DNA from: JAAYAY01 sp963674575 | GTDB lineage: Bacteria > Planctomycetota > Planctomycetia > Pirellulales > Thermoguttaceae | Assembly (NCBI GenBank): GCA_963674575.2 | Contig: CAXXQT010000003.1 | Span: 1,359,336 to 1,423,335 of the forward strand | Direction: 5' to 3' | Length of the DNA stretch: 64,000 nt | Part shown: piece after piece, positions 24,801 through 33,009 of the stretch | Numbering within the stretch: the stretch's first letter is position 1 | Layout of the letters: the number at the start of each line of letters is the position of its first letter | Translations under genes and position numbers: made by a program | The notes under the pieces: generated by a model | The model's database searches: none | Told to the model about the DNA's origin: nothing | The model's input: the letters and a program-made list of their open reading frames with translations, nothing else

Positions 24801-27777
24801 CCATCAAGCAGTCGTCGAGCGGTTCGAGAATCGGAATGAAGTTGATCAGGTCAACATCGAGCGTGTACGTGCCGACCTCGGTCAAGTCGTAGGCTTCGAC
24901 CGCCAGGTAGTACGTGCCGCTCGTCTCGGCAACCCACTCGATGCGCGACGAGGGGTCGTCGGGCCACGCAATGTCGTCGCTCAAGTCCAACAGGGTCCAC
25001 CCGTCCGGGCCGTACAGGTAGAGAACCGAGTCGGAAAGGTCGAGCAGGGTCGTCTGGAACGCATAACGTCCGCTTGCCTCCAATTCAACCGCATAGAAAT
25101 CCACATCGGAGCTGAACTCGATCTCGCCGGCGACCGTGTCGCCAACGGAAATCGACGTGGCGGTTGCCGGGCTGTTGCCGTGGTCGTCCGCCACGATGGC
25201 GGCCGTCAGCGTGTAGCTGCCCGAGTAGTAACTGCCATAGGATTCGACGGCCAGGAAATAGACGCCGTCCGACTCGGCCGTCCAGGCAAGTCGGGAACTG
25301 AGGTCGTCGCCCCAGTCCGCGTCATCGTTGTAGTCGAGGAGCGTCGTTCCGTCCGAGTCGTACAAATAGAGTTCCGAGTCGGCCAAGTCGCCCAGATCAG
25401 TCTCGAAGAGATACCCCGTTCCGGCAACAGCTTCAAAGGAAAACCAGTCCTCGTCCCAGGCCCATTCCAACTCCCCGCCCAGGGCGCTGCCGACCGAAAT
25501 GGCGGTGGCCGTCGCCGCCTCGTCGCCGTGGTCGTCGACAACGCCGGACAGGTCCACAAGTTGCAGCGTGTAGTCACCGAGCAGCCCTGCCTCTTCCGGT
25601 TCGACGATAAGATAGTAGGTCCCGGACGCAGGGGCCATCCACGTGATCCGGGAGCCGAGATTGTCGGGCCAGAGGACGTCGTCATTGTCCTCGAGGATCG
25701 TCGCGCCGTCCTGGTCGACCAGGGACAGGTGCGAATCAGCAAGGGTCCCGAGCGTCGTTTCAAAGCGGTAGGCGGACCCGGCCGTCGCCGTGAAGGCAAA
25801 CCAGTCCAAATCGCCGCTCTGCTCGATCGTTCCGGAGACCGTGTCGCCAGGCGACACGAGCGTCGCCCCCCCCGCATCGTTTCCGTGATCGTCGGGCAGA
25901 ACGACCACCAGCACGGCGCGAGCCGCTCGGCTCCATTGGCCCTGATCGTCCACGGCCCGTGCAAAGAAGACGTAGTTGCCAGGCTCCAGGTCGTCGGTCG
26001 CCAACTCATAGCTGACCTCCGAACTCGTCGCGGCGCTCTGGGCCAGCAGGGCGTCGCCCTCGTCATACTGGCCGTCGCCGTTGGCGTCGCGATAGAATGC
26101 CACAGCGGAGACCGTTCCGTCGCTGTCGCCGACGCCGCTCGCCGTCAGGGTTGTTGAGACGCCCGCCGTCACATAGTTGGAGGAGACCTCGAGAGAGCCG
26201 ATCACCGGGGCGCTGGGATCCTGATTGGACAACAGTTCCAGCGTGCCCAGGGCATTGAGCCGGCCTGCCGTAATGCATTTGCTCGCAAGAGAGCTGAGCG
26301 TATCCGTTCCCTGCAGCAGGGCAGTGCGAATCTCGGCCACCGAGGCGTCCGGATCCACCGACCAGGCCAGCGCGGCCACGCCGGCTACGTGGGGCGTAGC
26401 CATGCTGGTTCCCGAGAAAAACGCGTAGCCTCCGCCCGCAACCGTGCTGAGAATGGACACCCCGGGGGCCGCCAGATGCACGGTTGTCTGACCGTAGTTG
26501 CTGAAGCTGGCCAGGTTGTCGCTGGCGTCGGTGGCCGCCACCGACAGGACGTTGTCGAGGGCGTAGTTCGACGGATAGTGGGGAGAAGCGTCGTTGTCGG
26601 TCCCGTCGTTTCCCGCCGCGGCAACGAAGAGAATTCCGGCCTCGCCGCTGGCCCGGATGGCATCCTCCATTGCCGTGCTGGGACTGCCGCCGCCCCAACT
26701 GTTGTTCGTCACGCAGACATTGACGCCGTAGGACGTGCGCATCATGGTGGCGTAGTTCACAGCCCGCACCGCGTCCGACGTGTACCCCGACCCCTCGGCG
26801 GAAAGGAACTTCAACGCCATGATCGAACTGGACCAGTTGACCCCGGCGACCCCGAGATTGTTGTCTCCCGTCCCGGCGATCGTGCCCGAGACGTGGGTTC
26901 CATGATTGTTGTCGTCCATGGGGTCGCCGTCGTTGTTGACGAAGTCGAACCCGTGGACGTCGTCCACGAAACCGTTGCCGTCGTCGTCCAACCCGTTGCC
27001 CGCGATCTCTCCGGGATTCGTCCAGATGTTCGACACCAGGTCGGGATGCGTGTAGTCAACGCCGGTGTCGATCACGCCGACCACGATGCTGCTGCTGCCG
27101 GTCGAGATGTCCCAGGCGGCCTCCGCGTCGATATCCGCTCCCGCCGAACCGCCCGTCTGACCGTTGTTCTCCATTCCCCACAGGTAGGAATAGTACGAGT
27201 CGCCCGGCGTCGCCTGCACTTCGTTGAGCGAATCGAGCTCATAACTCGCCACGTGGCAATTGTCGGCCAGCCACGTTTCCACAAGATCCGCCGAGGCTCC
27301 CGAACTGCGCACGAGCACCTGGCCAACCAGCCCCAGGCCTCGAATGACGTCAAACTGAATACTGTCGCCGACCAGCAAGCTCGCCGTTTTCCCCACCGTG
27401 GTGACGTCGGCGTTCTCGAGTGACTTGGTGTCGAACCGGACAATCCAATCGAAAACGTCGCTCGTCGCATCGGGATCTGCGGACGTTTCCGAGTCGCGCA
27501 GCATCTCACTGGCTAGGCCGGGGGCATTTGCGTGCCCCACGAGGTCGGAATCGCCCACGTATTCGAACCACGTGGGAGAGACCCCTGCCATGAGGCTTGC
27601 GGCGCTGAGGAGATGTCGGGGCTCAAGCACTTCCTCTCGCATCAAGCGAGGGAGGCCGAATTTCGTGGCTCCCGCGGATTTCGAGAACCGGCCTGTTCGC
27701 GCTGACGTTGAAGGGAAGGAGTTTCGCCTCGCTGGCCGAGGTTCCGACAACACGACCGTATGTTGGTATGCGCGCAT
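21817..27777 (-). CDS. Giant exported subtilase with PPC domains and thirteen 47-residue repeats
   Basis: 1986 residues from the ATG at 27777, which has GGAAGG about 10 bases upstream; an ATG at 27915 has no ribosome site. The export motif EVLEPRHLLS is at 50-58. The S8 triad is D237 (VIDTGVDYTHPDL), H292 (NNHGTHVSG) and S458 (SGTSMATPHVAG). Three pre-peptidase C-terminal domains, each opening with DDHG, follow at about 620-965, then cadherin/Ig-like segments. Residues about 1345-1954 are thirteen tandem repeats of 47 residues (consensus YDRAYLYDSAGDDRFY...GDGFFN.AWGFDRVD). It should be a cell-surface or secreted protease; the repeats may form a long solenoid or adhesive stalk. It is the largest gene here. 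Confidence 0.88.
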   Translation of the reverse strand: MRAYQHTVVLSEPRPARRNSFPSTSARTGRFSKSAGATKFGLPRLMREEVLEPRHLLSAASLMAGVSPTWFEYVGDSDLVGHANAPGLASEMLRDSETSADPDATSDVFDWIVRFDTKSLENADVTTVGKTASLLVGDSIQFDVIRGLGLVGQVLVRSSGASADLVETWLADNCHVASYELDSLNEVQATPGDSYYSYLWGMENNGQTGGSAGADIDAEAAWDISTGSSSIVVGVIDTGVDYTHPDLVSNIWTNPGEIAGNGLDDDGNGFVDDVHGFDFVNNDGDPMDDNNHGTHVSGTIAGTGDNNLGVAGVNWSSSIMALKFLSAEGSGYTSDAVRAVNYATMMRTSYGVNVCVTNNSWGGGSPSTAMEDAIRASGEAGILFVAAAGNDGTDNDASPHYPSNYALDNVLSVAATDASDNLASFSNYGQTTVHLAAPGVSILSTVAGGGYAFFSGTSMATPHVAGVAALAWSVDPDASVAEIRTALLQGTDTLSSLASKCITAGRLNALGTLELLSNQDPSAPVIGSLEVSSNYVTAGVSTTLTASGVGDSDGTVSAVAFYRDANGDGQYDEGDALLAQSAATSSEVSYELATDDLEPGNYVFFARAVDDQGQWSRAARAVLVVVLPDDHGNDAGGATLVSPGDTVSGTIEQSGDLDWFAFTATAGSAYRFETTLGTLADSHLSLVDQDGATILEDNDDVLWPDNLGSRITWMAPASGTYYLIVEPEEAGLLGDYTLQLVDLSGVVDDHGDEAATATAISVGSALGGELEWAWDEDWFSFEAVAGTGYLFETDLGDLADSELYLYDSDGTTLLDYNDDADWGDDLSSRLAWTAESDGVYFLAVESYGSYYSGSYTLTAAIVADDHGNSPATATSISVGDTVAGEIEFSSDVDFYAVELEASGRYAFQTTLLDLSDSVLYLYGPDGWTLLDLSDDIAWPDDPSSRIEWVAETSGTYYLAVEAYDLTEVGTYTLDVDLINFIPILEPLDDCLMELDEDALSVALAAYNADGDALTYSVHVLGADPYSEQAYALDQELGLYQHAIGYLENVYGAGEKFLASDAGWHFLLPNGELYRWEGTIDSSVLVATFSPRYHLDPALLHDAVAPISPDSVVLSLDGDALTIDPADGFHETFSVRVEVSDGTDTSFGTFQVAWNMPEALDLGSVDYREVPSGTATSDPAWYRLVTTHDGYLSIEAAASTDLADDLTLRLRNEQYTELGVWNASSGESRLDFQVQAGETYYVEVIGQADLRLANLVEHEGQTVAVYGAEGDDRFEFAAGEQYSVVVNGFAYTFAAGDVSSVVFDGGAGQDTAVLTGSEADESVSMRPESTTLSGPGYQAEILNAERVDAYSGGGYDRAYLYDSAGDDRFYGKDYVGYVVGDGFFNLAWGFDRVDAYATAGGYDRAYLYDSAGDDQFYLKADVGYGVGDGFFNLARGFERVDAYADAGGYDRAYFYDSAGDDRFYGREDMAYVTGDGFSNLAWGFDRVDVYARAGGYDRAYLYDSAGNDRFYSRSDLGYVAGDGFFNLAWGFERVDAYATAGGYDRAYLYDSAGDDRFYLKADLGYVDGDDFFNVAWGFDRVDVYATAGGYDRACLYDSAGDDRFYLRDDLGYVAGDGFFNLAWGFERVDVYATAGGYDRAYFYDSAGDDRFYLKADLGYIIGDDFFNVAWGFDRVDVYATAGGCDRAYLYDSAGDDRFYLNADLGYVVGDGFFNVAWGFDRVDVYATAGGYDRAYLYDSTGDDRFYLKSDLGYAVGDGFSNVAWGFDRVDVYARAGGNDRAYLYDSAGDDRFYATAELAYLVGDGFFNAAWGFDHVDAYAREGGNDRAYLYDSEGDDRFYGAPDSGYLVGDGFYNAAWGFNRVDVYARAGGNDRAYLYDSAGNDRFCANAEVGYLAGDGFFNAAWGFEDVSAYATAGGNDQACLYDSAFDDRLEASGNRLTLDYGASAVSLYDFDWCQASSISGGNDHRVIDAIDFILELLGDWMDE
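21916..23745 (-). repeat. Coding tandem repeat, 141 bp x 13
   Basis: Twelve good copies (46-47 residues each) and one degenerate last copy. Core residues are GGYDRAYLYDSAGDDRFY, then a variable 6-8 residue patch, then GDGFFN, AWGF and RVDVYA. Variation is concentrated in the patch after DRFY and in the A/V and D/E positions. The period is a multiple of three, so frame is kept. Confidence 0.9.
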
Positions 27778-28073
27778 GGCCAACCGCCTTCCCCGTTTTC
27801 TGGTTGCCGTGGTCACCGAATAACGTCCGGGAAGCAGGCACGAACGCCTGCCAGAACTGCCTGGTGATCCGCCTCTGGAAGAATTCCCGTGAAGAGAAGA
27901 GAGAGTGTCCCGCATTGCAAGTCTGTGTCACAATCAGCGGGGGGGCAAACGAGAATCTCCAAGAATCATCCCGATGCAGGAGATTCTGCGTAGCAGGACG
28001 GAAGCAATGCCACGCCAGCATGTGGACCAGACCACCAGGAAGCAGGTGCGGAAGGCCCGCACGACGAGTTTGG

Positions 28074-28445
28074 TCAACCCAAGTGCCGCTGAAGCCGTTT
28101 CACGGTTTCCGGACAGTCGAGTGCCTTCTTGCCGAATCCGGGGTTGGCTCCTGCAGTGACGGCCTCCGCTTGGGCGTCGGGGAAATTGCTTATCAGCATG
28201 ACGGCGATTCCCGAGTGCCGAGGGTCTGCCTTGATCTGTCGGACAAGATCGATTCCGCAACTCCGATCCACCTCGAGGACCCGGTTCACGAGCACCAGGT
28301 CGAAGGACGCTTCCGCCAAATGTCTCAGTGCTTCTTCGGCGGTGGCCGCCGCACGAACCTCGGCATCGAAATGGGCCCGGATGGCCGCCGCCAGATTCCG
28401 GTGATCGTAGGAGCAGTTGCCGATTGCCAAGACACTCTTCGCCAC
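28074..28445 (-). CDS. Receiver-like domain protein lacking the phospho-acceptor Asp
   Basis: 123 residues from a GTG at 28445, chosen because GGAGGG stands 8 bases upstream; the frame is open for another 32 codons without a better start. The fold pattern is that of a CheY-like receiver (SVLAIGN..., FDLVLVN..., VMLISN..., GFGKKAL), and the conserved Ser (S86) and Lys (K106) are present. At the position of the phosphorylated Asp there is N54 (VLVNRVLEVD), and the acidic pair near residue 12 is replaced by CSYDH. It is therefore probably a pseudo-receiver acting by protein contact. I recall similar planctomycete proteins with VLVN at this site, which would make the change ancestral. It is a stand-alone domain with no output region. 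Confidence 0.75.
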   Translation of the reverse strand: MAKSVLAIGNCSYDHRNLAAAIRAHFDAEVRAAATAEEALRHLAEASFDLVLVNRVLEVDRSCGIDLVRQIKADPRHSGIAVMLISNFPDAQAEAVTAGANPGFGKKALDCPETVKRLQRHLG

Positions 28446-28776
28446 GAAACGATCCCTCCGGTGGCCGGATGCGTAAGAAAACAAACTTGGTTCGGTGGGG
28501 AATGGGATTATAGGCGGGCGGCGAGCCACGGCAATCCGCACGGACCTTGTTCGTGGAGCCCAGGCCGCAAGGGCATGCGTCCGAATTGCCCCAACTTCAG
28601 GGGGGAATGCGCCGTTTGTAGGGATTACAGGGGCTCCCGAAAGATAGAGAAGCTATTCCCGTTAAGGGAACCTTGCAACCCTAATAGAGGCATGGGAGAA
28701 TGCAGGTTGCGGGACCGTTGGCGGACCGCTTCATTGCCCATCTCAGGTGTGCACCGCTTGAAGGAGCTCCAGGAAA
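28446..28776. other. Divergent promoter region
   Basis: 331 bases between two divergent genes. Besides the minus-strand promoter at 28507-28534, it holds a small palindrome TTCCCgttaaGGGAA (28656-28670) and the loose pair GGTTGC/GCAACC, which may shape the leader of the adaptor gene. No gene seen. Confidence 0.45.
28507..28534 (-). promoter_or_regulatory. Sigma-70-like promoter for the pseudo-receiver gene
   Basis: On the minus strand TTGCCG (28534-28529), a 16-base spacer and a perfect TATAAT (28512-28507). It would give a leader of about 55 bases before the GTG at 28445. Confidence 0.5.
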
Positions 28777-30420
28777 ATGAGACGTCTTTCGTACTTCGTC
28801 ATCGCCATGTTGGTGCTTGTGATTGCTGCCCCAAGCGTGTGGGCCGCGGAAGAGCCCGCCAAGGAAACGCCGAAAAAACCGGCCGCCGAGAAGAAATCGG
28901 AGCCGAAGGCCGCCGAGAAGACCGAACCGGCGAAGAAGAAGGAGAGTGAGAAAAAGGCTGAGCCTGCCAAACCAGCGGAAGCGAAGCCCGAGGCGAAAGC
29001 CGAGAAGAAGCCCGCGGAGGCGAAGCCTGCTCCCAAGTCGGAACCGCCCAAGCCGGCAACCTACACGGTCAAGGCCGATATGCTGAAGATCGACCTGGAG
29101 TTGGACGGCACGTTTGTCGCGCAGAAGATGACCGAAGTGGAGCTTCGTCCCGAAAGCTGGTCCACTTTCAAGGTGGTCAAGGCCGTGGAACACGGTCAGC
29201 AGGTCGAGAAAGGGGATGTGCTGGTCGAGTTCGAGACCGACAAGATCGACGAAGCCATTGCGGACCAGGAAACCTCCCAAGAGTTGGCCGAGTTGTCTCT
29301 CAAGCAGGCCGAACTGGGCCTCAAACTCTTGGAAGCCACGACTCCAATCGATCTGAAAATGGCCGACCGACAGAAGCGGATGCTGGCCGAAGATTTAAAA
29401 CGCTTCCTGGAGATCGATATCGAACTGACCAAGAAGAGCGCCCAGAGCAGTCTCGAGTCATCGGAGCAGACTCTCGAATATCAACTCGAGGAACTCAATC
29501 AACTCGAGAAGATGTACAAGGCCGACGATCTCACGGAAGAAACCGAGGAGATCATTCTCAAGCGACAGCGCAATGCGGTCAAACGGGCAAGGTTCTACCT
29601 CGAGCTGGCCAAGAACCGGTTCGACGAAACCATGAATGTCTACCTGCCGCGCGACAAGGAGAGCATGCAGGTCTCGGCCGAGATCTACGACCTGTCGATG
29701 GATCGCACGAAGGCGACCCTCCCGATCCTCCTCGAACAGGAGCGAATCGGCTTGGAGAAACTGAAGGTCCAGCAACAGCGCGACCGGGAGAAGTTCGCCA
29801 AGCTAAAAGAGGATCGCAAGCTGATGACGCTTGTCGCCCCCGCATCGGGGATCGTCTATTACGGCAAGTGCGTGCGGGGCAAGTGGAGCGGCGCGTCGAC
29901 TGTGGCCGAGAAGCTCAAGCCCAAAGGCAGCGTTTCAGCGGGCGCGCTCATGACCATTGTCAGTCCCAGGCCGCTGGAGATCCACGCCAACGTGTCGGAA
30001 AAGGATCTGCACTGGGTCAAGAAGGGAATGCGAGCAACGATCAAGCCAACGGCCCTGCCGAACTCCCGAGCGTCAGCCTCGATTCTCGAGGTCGACCAGA
30101 TCCCGGGACTCGACGGCAAATACACGGCGATCTTCCGCGTCGGCCTCTCTGATGAAATGGACATGATCGTGGCCGGAATGAACTGCAAGGTGGCGCTCGT
30201 TCCCTACCTGAAGAAGCGGACTCTCGTAATTCCGACCAAGGCCATGAAGACCGACGAGATGGACGACACGCGACACTACGTCCAACTGGTGGGTGACGAC
30301 GGCCGGCAGATCAAACAGGCCGTGACGATCGGCGAGAAGAAGGACGAGCTCGTTGAGATCCTGGACGGCTTGGCGAAGGGCGACAAGATCGTCGCCGAGT
30401 ACCCGAAGGACAAGGACTGA
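28777..30420 (+). CDS. HlyD/RND-type periplasmic adaptor with Lys/Pro/Glu-rich linker
   Basis: 547 residues. A signal peptide ends near WAA (residue 24), then about 70 residues consist mostly of K, P, A and E. A split biotinyl-lipoyl domain follows (VVKAVEHGQQVEKGDVLVEFET near 130-152 and VAPASGIVYYGKCVRG near 352-368) with a long coiled-coil hairpin between (about 160-345). A beta-barrel segment with HANVSEKDLHWVKKGM and a C-terminal VIPTKAM segment complete the membrane-fusion layout. It should bridge an inner-membrane transporter to the outer membrane, but no transporter gene is adjacent. AGGAG and AGGA precede the start. The low-complexity linker is longer than usual and could span peptidoglycan. 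Confidence 0.8.
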   Translation: MRRLSYFVIAMLVLVIAAPSVWAAEEPAKETPKKPAAEKKSEPKAAEKTEPAKKKESEKKAEPAKPAEAKPEAKAEKKPAEAKPAPKSEPPKPATYTVKADMLKIDLELDGTFVAQKMTEVELRPESWSTFKVVKAVEHGQQVEKGDVLVEFETDKIDEAIADQETSQELAELSLKQAELGLKLLEATTPIDLKMADRQKRMLAEDLKRFLEIDIELTKKSAQSSLESSEQTLEYQLEELNQLEKMYKADDLTEETEEIILKRQRNAVKRARFYLELAKNRFDETMNVYLPRDKESMQVSAEIYDLSMDRTKATLPILLEQERIGLEKLKVQQQRDREKFAKLKEDRKLMTLVAPASGIVYYGKCVRGKWSGASTVAEKLKPKGSVSAGALMTIVSPRPLEIHANVSEKDLHWVKKGMRATIKPTALPNSRASASILEVDQIPGLDGKYTAIFRVGLSDEMDMIVAGMNCKVALVPYLKKRTLVIPTKAMKTDEMDDTRHYVQLVGDDGRQIKQAVTIGEKKDELVEILDGLAKGDKIVAEYPKDKD

Positions 30421-30482
30421 CCGTCCGCACGGTCGCCGTGGCGGATTCCCTCAGGTTGCCAGGACGTTTCAGGAAGTGCCTT

Positions 30483-31712
30483 ATGAACGATTCCTCTGTG
30501 CAAGGTCGTCGTCGACTGCTTCAGGTGGCCGTTCTGGCGATCGGTGTGACGATTGCGTCCACCTCGTTTTCCGCGGCGGACGAGCCCAAGTTGTCGCCGT
30601 TGGCCCTCGAGGGCCCCAAGCCGAAGCCCGTGGCTCCGGTTGCAGACGATGCCCTCCAGGCGTCCATTGACCGAGGGCTCGCGTTCCTGGTCAAACGCCA
30701 GAATCCGGGCGGATCGTGGGGCTCGGCCCGAAACACGAAGGGCTTGAACATCTTTGCCCCCGTCCCCGGCGCCCATCATGCCTTCCGCGCCGCCGTAACG
30801 GCCATGTGCGTTTCGGCAATCATCGACTCGAAAACGACGAACGCCGAGGCCCTGGCCGCCCTCGACAAGGGCGAGAAATGGCTCATGAAGTTTCTGCCCC
30901 GCGTACGGCGGGCCGACCCCGAGGCGATCTACAACTCGTGGTGCCATGCCTACGCGATCGAGGCCCTCGCACGCATGTACGCCCGCCTTCCCGAGGACGA
31001 GAAACGCCGGGCGGAAATCGTCGAACTCATCGAAAGCCAGATCGACCTGCTCTCGCGCTACGAGTGCGTCGACGGCGGCTGGTGCTACTACGACTTCGAC
31101 TACCACACGAAGCAGCCCGGCGGCTCCTCGATCAGTTTCGTCACGGCCGCCGTGCTGGTGGCCTTCCACGACGCTCAGAAGATCGGAATCGAAATCCCGG
31201 AACGTCTTGTCACAAGGGGAGTCGATTCCATCCGCAGGCAGCGGAATCCGGACTTCTCCTACTGCTACGGCGAGTATCTCAAGTACCGCCCACGCTATAG
31301 CATCAACCGTCCCGGCGGAAGCCTGGGCCGGTCCCAGGCGTGCAGTCTCGCCATGCGCTACTGGGGTGACGAATTGGTCACCGACGAGGTGTTGACTACC
31401 TGGCTCGATCGCTTGTTTGCCAGGAATCTCTGGCTGGACATTGCCCGCAAACGCCCCGTTCCGCACGAATCGTGGTTCGCCGTGGCGGGCTACTTCTACT
31501 ACTACGGGCACTACTACGCCGCTCTCTGCATTGAGGAGTTGCCCGAGGAGCAACAGGCCGCCCACAAGGACCAATTGGCGACGATCATTCTTCGTCTGCA
31601 GGAAAGCGACGGTTGCTGGTGGGACTATCCGTTCTACGACTACCACCAGCAATACGGCACGGCCTTCGCGATCATGACCCTTGCCCGCTGCTTCCACGAT
31701 CGCAGCGAGTGA
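30483..31712 (+). CDS. Exported alpha/alpha-toroid (prenyltransferase/squalene-cyclase repeat-like) protein
   Basis: 409 residues starting at 30483, where AGGA is 9 bases upstream; an upstream GTG is less likely. A signal peptide ends near SAADEP. Repeats resembling the QW-type toroid motif occur: ASIDRGLAFLVKRQNPGGSWG near 58-80, VDGGWCYYDFDYH near 200, and LQESDGCWWDYP near 365. The cyclase acid motif DxDD is absent, so terpene chemistry is unlikely. Proteins of this type are common in planctomycetes next to secreted or complex-forming proteins and are of unknown function. It lies 62 bases after the HlyD-like gene on the same strand, so cotranscription is likely. The export sets it apart from true squalene cyclases. 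Confidence 0.75.
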   Translation: MNDSSVQGRRRLLQVAVLAIGVTIASTSFSAADEPKLSPLALEGPKPKPVAPVADDALQASIDRGLAFLVKRQNPGGSWGSARNTKGLNIFAPVPGAHHAFRAAVTAMCVSAIIDSKTTNAEALAALDKGEKWLMKFLPRVRRADPEAIYNSWCHAYAIEALARMYARLPEDEKRRAEIVELIESQIDLLSRYECVDGGWCYYDFDYHTKQPGGSSISFVTAAVLVAFHDAQKIGIEIPERLVTRGVDSIRRQRNPDFSYCYGEYLKYRPRYSINRPGGSLGRSQACSLAMRYWGDELVTDEVLTTWLDRLFARNLWLDIARKRPVPHESWFAVAGYFYYYGHYYAALCIEELPEEQQAAHKDQLATIILRLQESDGCWWDYPFYDYHQQYGTAFAIMTLARCFHDRSE

Positions 31713-31802
31713 TTGCCTCCAAACCGGGCTCTTTGATCTTCCAACCCTTGAAGCCACCCTGCCTGCAGTCAGGCTGTTGGAATAGCCCACCTTGGACAAT
31801 TC

Positions 31803-31848
31803 CCTTCACTTCGGTATTCGACATTCCCTGTTCGATATCCGATATTCG
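31803..31848. repeat. Common A/T-rich intergenic repeat
   Basis: The stretch reads TTCGGTATTCGACATTCC then TGTTCGATATCCGATATTCG. This simple TTCGATATTCG-type motif is a recurrent intergenic element in planctomycetes as I recall. It lies between convergent genes and could fold weakly. Confidence 0.45.
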
Positions 31849-31860
31849 CCTGGGCAACTG

Positions 31861-32994
31861 TCACGCGCAGGCCAGCGTTGGTCCCGACGAGTCCGCAAAC
31901 TGGCGGAGATTCGCCTCAACCACGTCTTCGAGCGTGATCAAGCACATGTGGGCGTGGACCCGCTCGGGCGAGAGCTTCGCATCTGCATCGGGGAGCGGGG
32001 GGGCCTGAAGGATCGTCGTTCGATTTCCCAGAGGGGCCCATTTCTCCGGGCACTGCCACAACTGGGAACTGAACAGGGCAACCACCGGCGTGCCCAACAC
32101 GCCTGCCAGGTGCATCGGTCCCGTGCTTGAAACTGTCAGCACGTCGACGAGCGAAAGGGCGGCGCACAGTTCCTCAAGGTTGAGATCGAGATAAAAGGCA
32201 ACGCGATGGGCGATCCTGGCGTCAAGGCCCTCGCGAAGTTGCTGAATCAGACCTTCTTCCCCTGGCCCGCCGGTCACCACGACACCACCGTGAGCCGCCA
32301 ATTCGGTGATCAGACGAACATATCGCTCCGGGGGCCAGTTCCAGGCACTGCGATAGTTGCCGGGGTGGACCGCAAACCGTGGCCGTCGCCCGCCAAGATC
32401 GCCCTGGATGCGGGCATCAATCCGCTCGATCACCAGCGGATCCGGCAGCAGACGCGGAACGGAAAGTCGGATGGACGGATCCGTACCGAGGTTGCGGATG
32501 AACGCGAGGGCAAATTCGGATTCGTGTACCGGGGGATGGCTGCGCCGGAGTGTTACGTGACGGTTGCCCAGCAGCCAACCCAAAGGACGACGCGACCACG
32601 TGACCCGGACGGGAATCCCGGCCAGCCACACTGCCAGGTAATTTCGAGTGCTTGCGTTGACGACCAGGGCAGCGTCATAGCGCCCGGCGCGAAGTCGTTT
32701 CGCGAGTTGCCAGGCGGAACTACTGCCGTCATCCTTCAGGACTTCGTCGACGTGGGGGTTCCGGTCGACAATGGCGGACGTCCGTTGCCCCGTCAGAAGG
32801 CTGATGTGGGCAGCCGGAAACAACTTCCGGGCGTATTCCAGGGTCGGCAAGGTAAGAACGAGATCACCGAGCCGATCGTTCCGGACGATCAGCAGGCGAG
32901 ACGGATTGCACGCCGCCAGCGCCGGACATCCAACGTCTTTCGGGGAGCCCCGTTGCTCCGAGTGTTGTCCGTGTTTTCCGGTGCAGACCCGCAT
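31861..32994 (-). CDS. Glycosyltransferase family 9 (heptosyltransferase-like)
   Basis: 377 residues. The N-terminal RLLIVRNDRLGDLVLTLP and the C-terminal VLTVSSTGPMHLAGVLGTPVVALF segments are the paired signatures of GT9 ADP-heptose:LPS heptosyltransferases. A very strong ribosome site (GGAGGAG) lies in the 15-base gap after the upstream GT4 stop, which argues for a two-gene operon. It should transfer a heptose-like sugar onto a surface glycan or lipid at the cytoplasmic face of the inner membrane. The first 30 residues (rich in C, G, H) are atypical and may be read-through or a genuine extension. Donor and acceptor are unknown. Confidence 0.85.
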   Translation of the reverse strand: MRVCTGKHGQHSEQRGSPKDVGCPALAACNPSRLLIVRNDRLGDLVLTLPTLEYARKLFPAAHISLLTGQRTSAIVDRNPHVDEVLKDDGSSSAWQLAKRLRAGRYDAALVVNASTRNYLAVWLAGIPVRVTWSRRPLGWLLGNRHVTLRRSHPPVHESEFALAFIRNLGTDPSIRLSVPRLLPDPLVIERIDARIQGDLGGRRPRFAVHPGNYRSAWNWPPERYVRLITELAAHGGVVVTGGPGEEGLIQQLREGLDARIAHRVAFYLDLNLEELCAALSLVDVLTVSSTGPMHLAGVLGTPVVALFSSQLWQCPEKWAPLGNRTTILQAPPLPDADAKLSPERVHAHMCLITLEDVVEANLRQFADSSGPTLACA

Positions 32995-33009
32995 CGCTCT
33001 CTCCTCCGT

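Noticed and set aside
30483..31712. Squalene-hopene cyclase
   Set aside because: The cyclase DxDD motif is missing, the protein is shorter, and it has a signal peptide.
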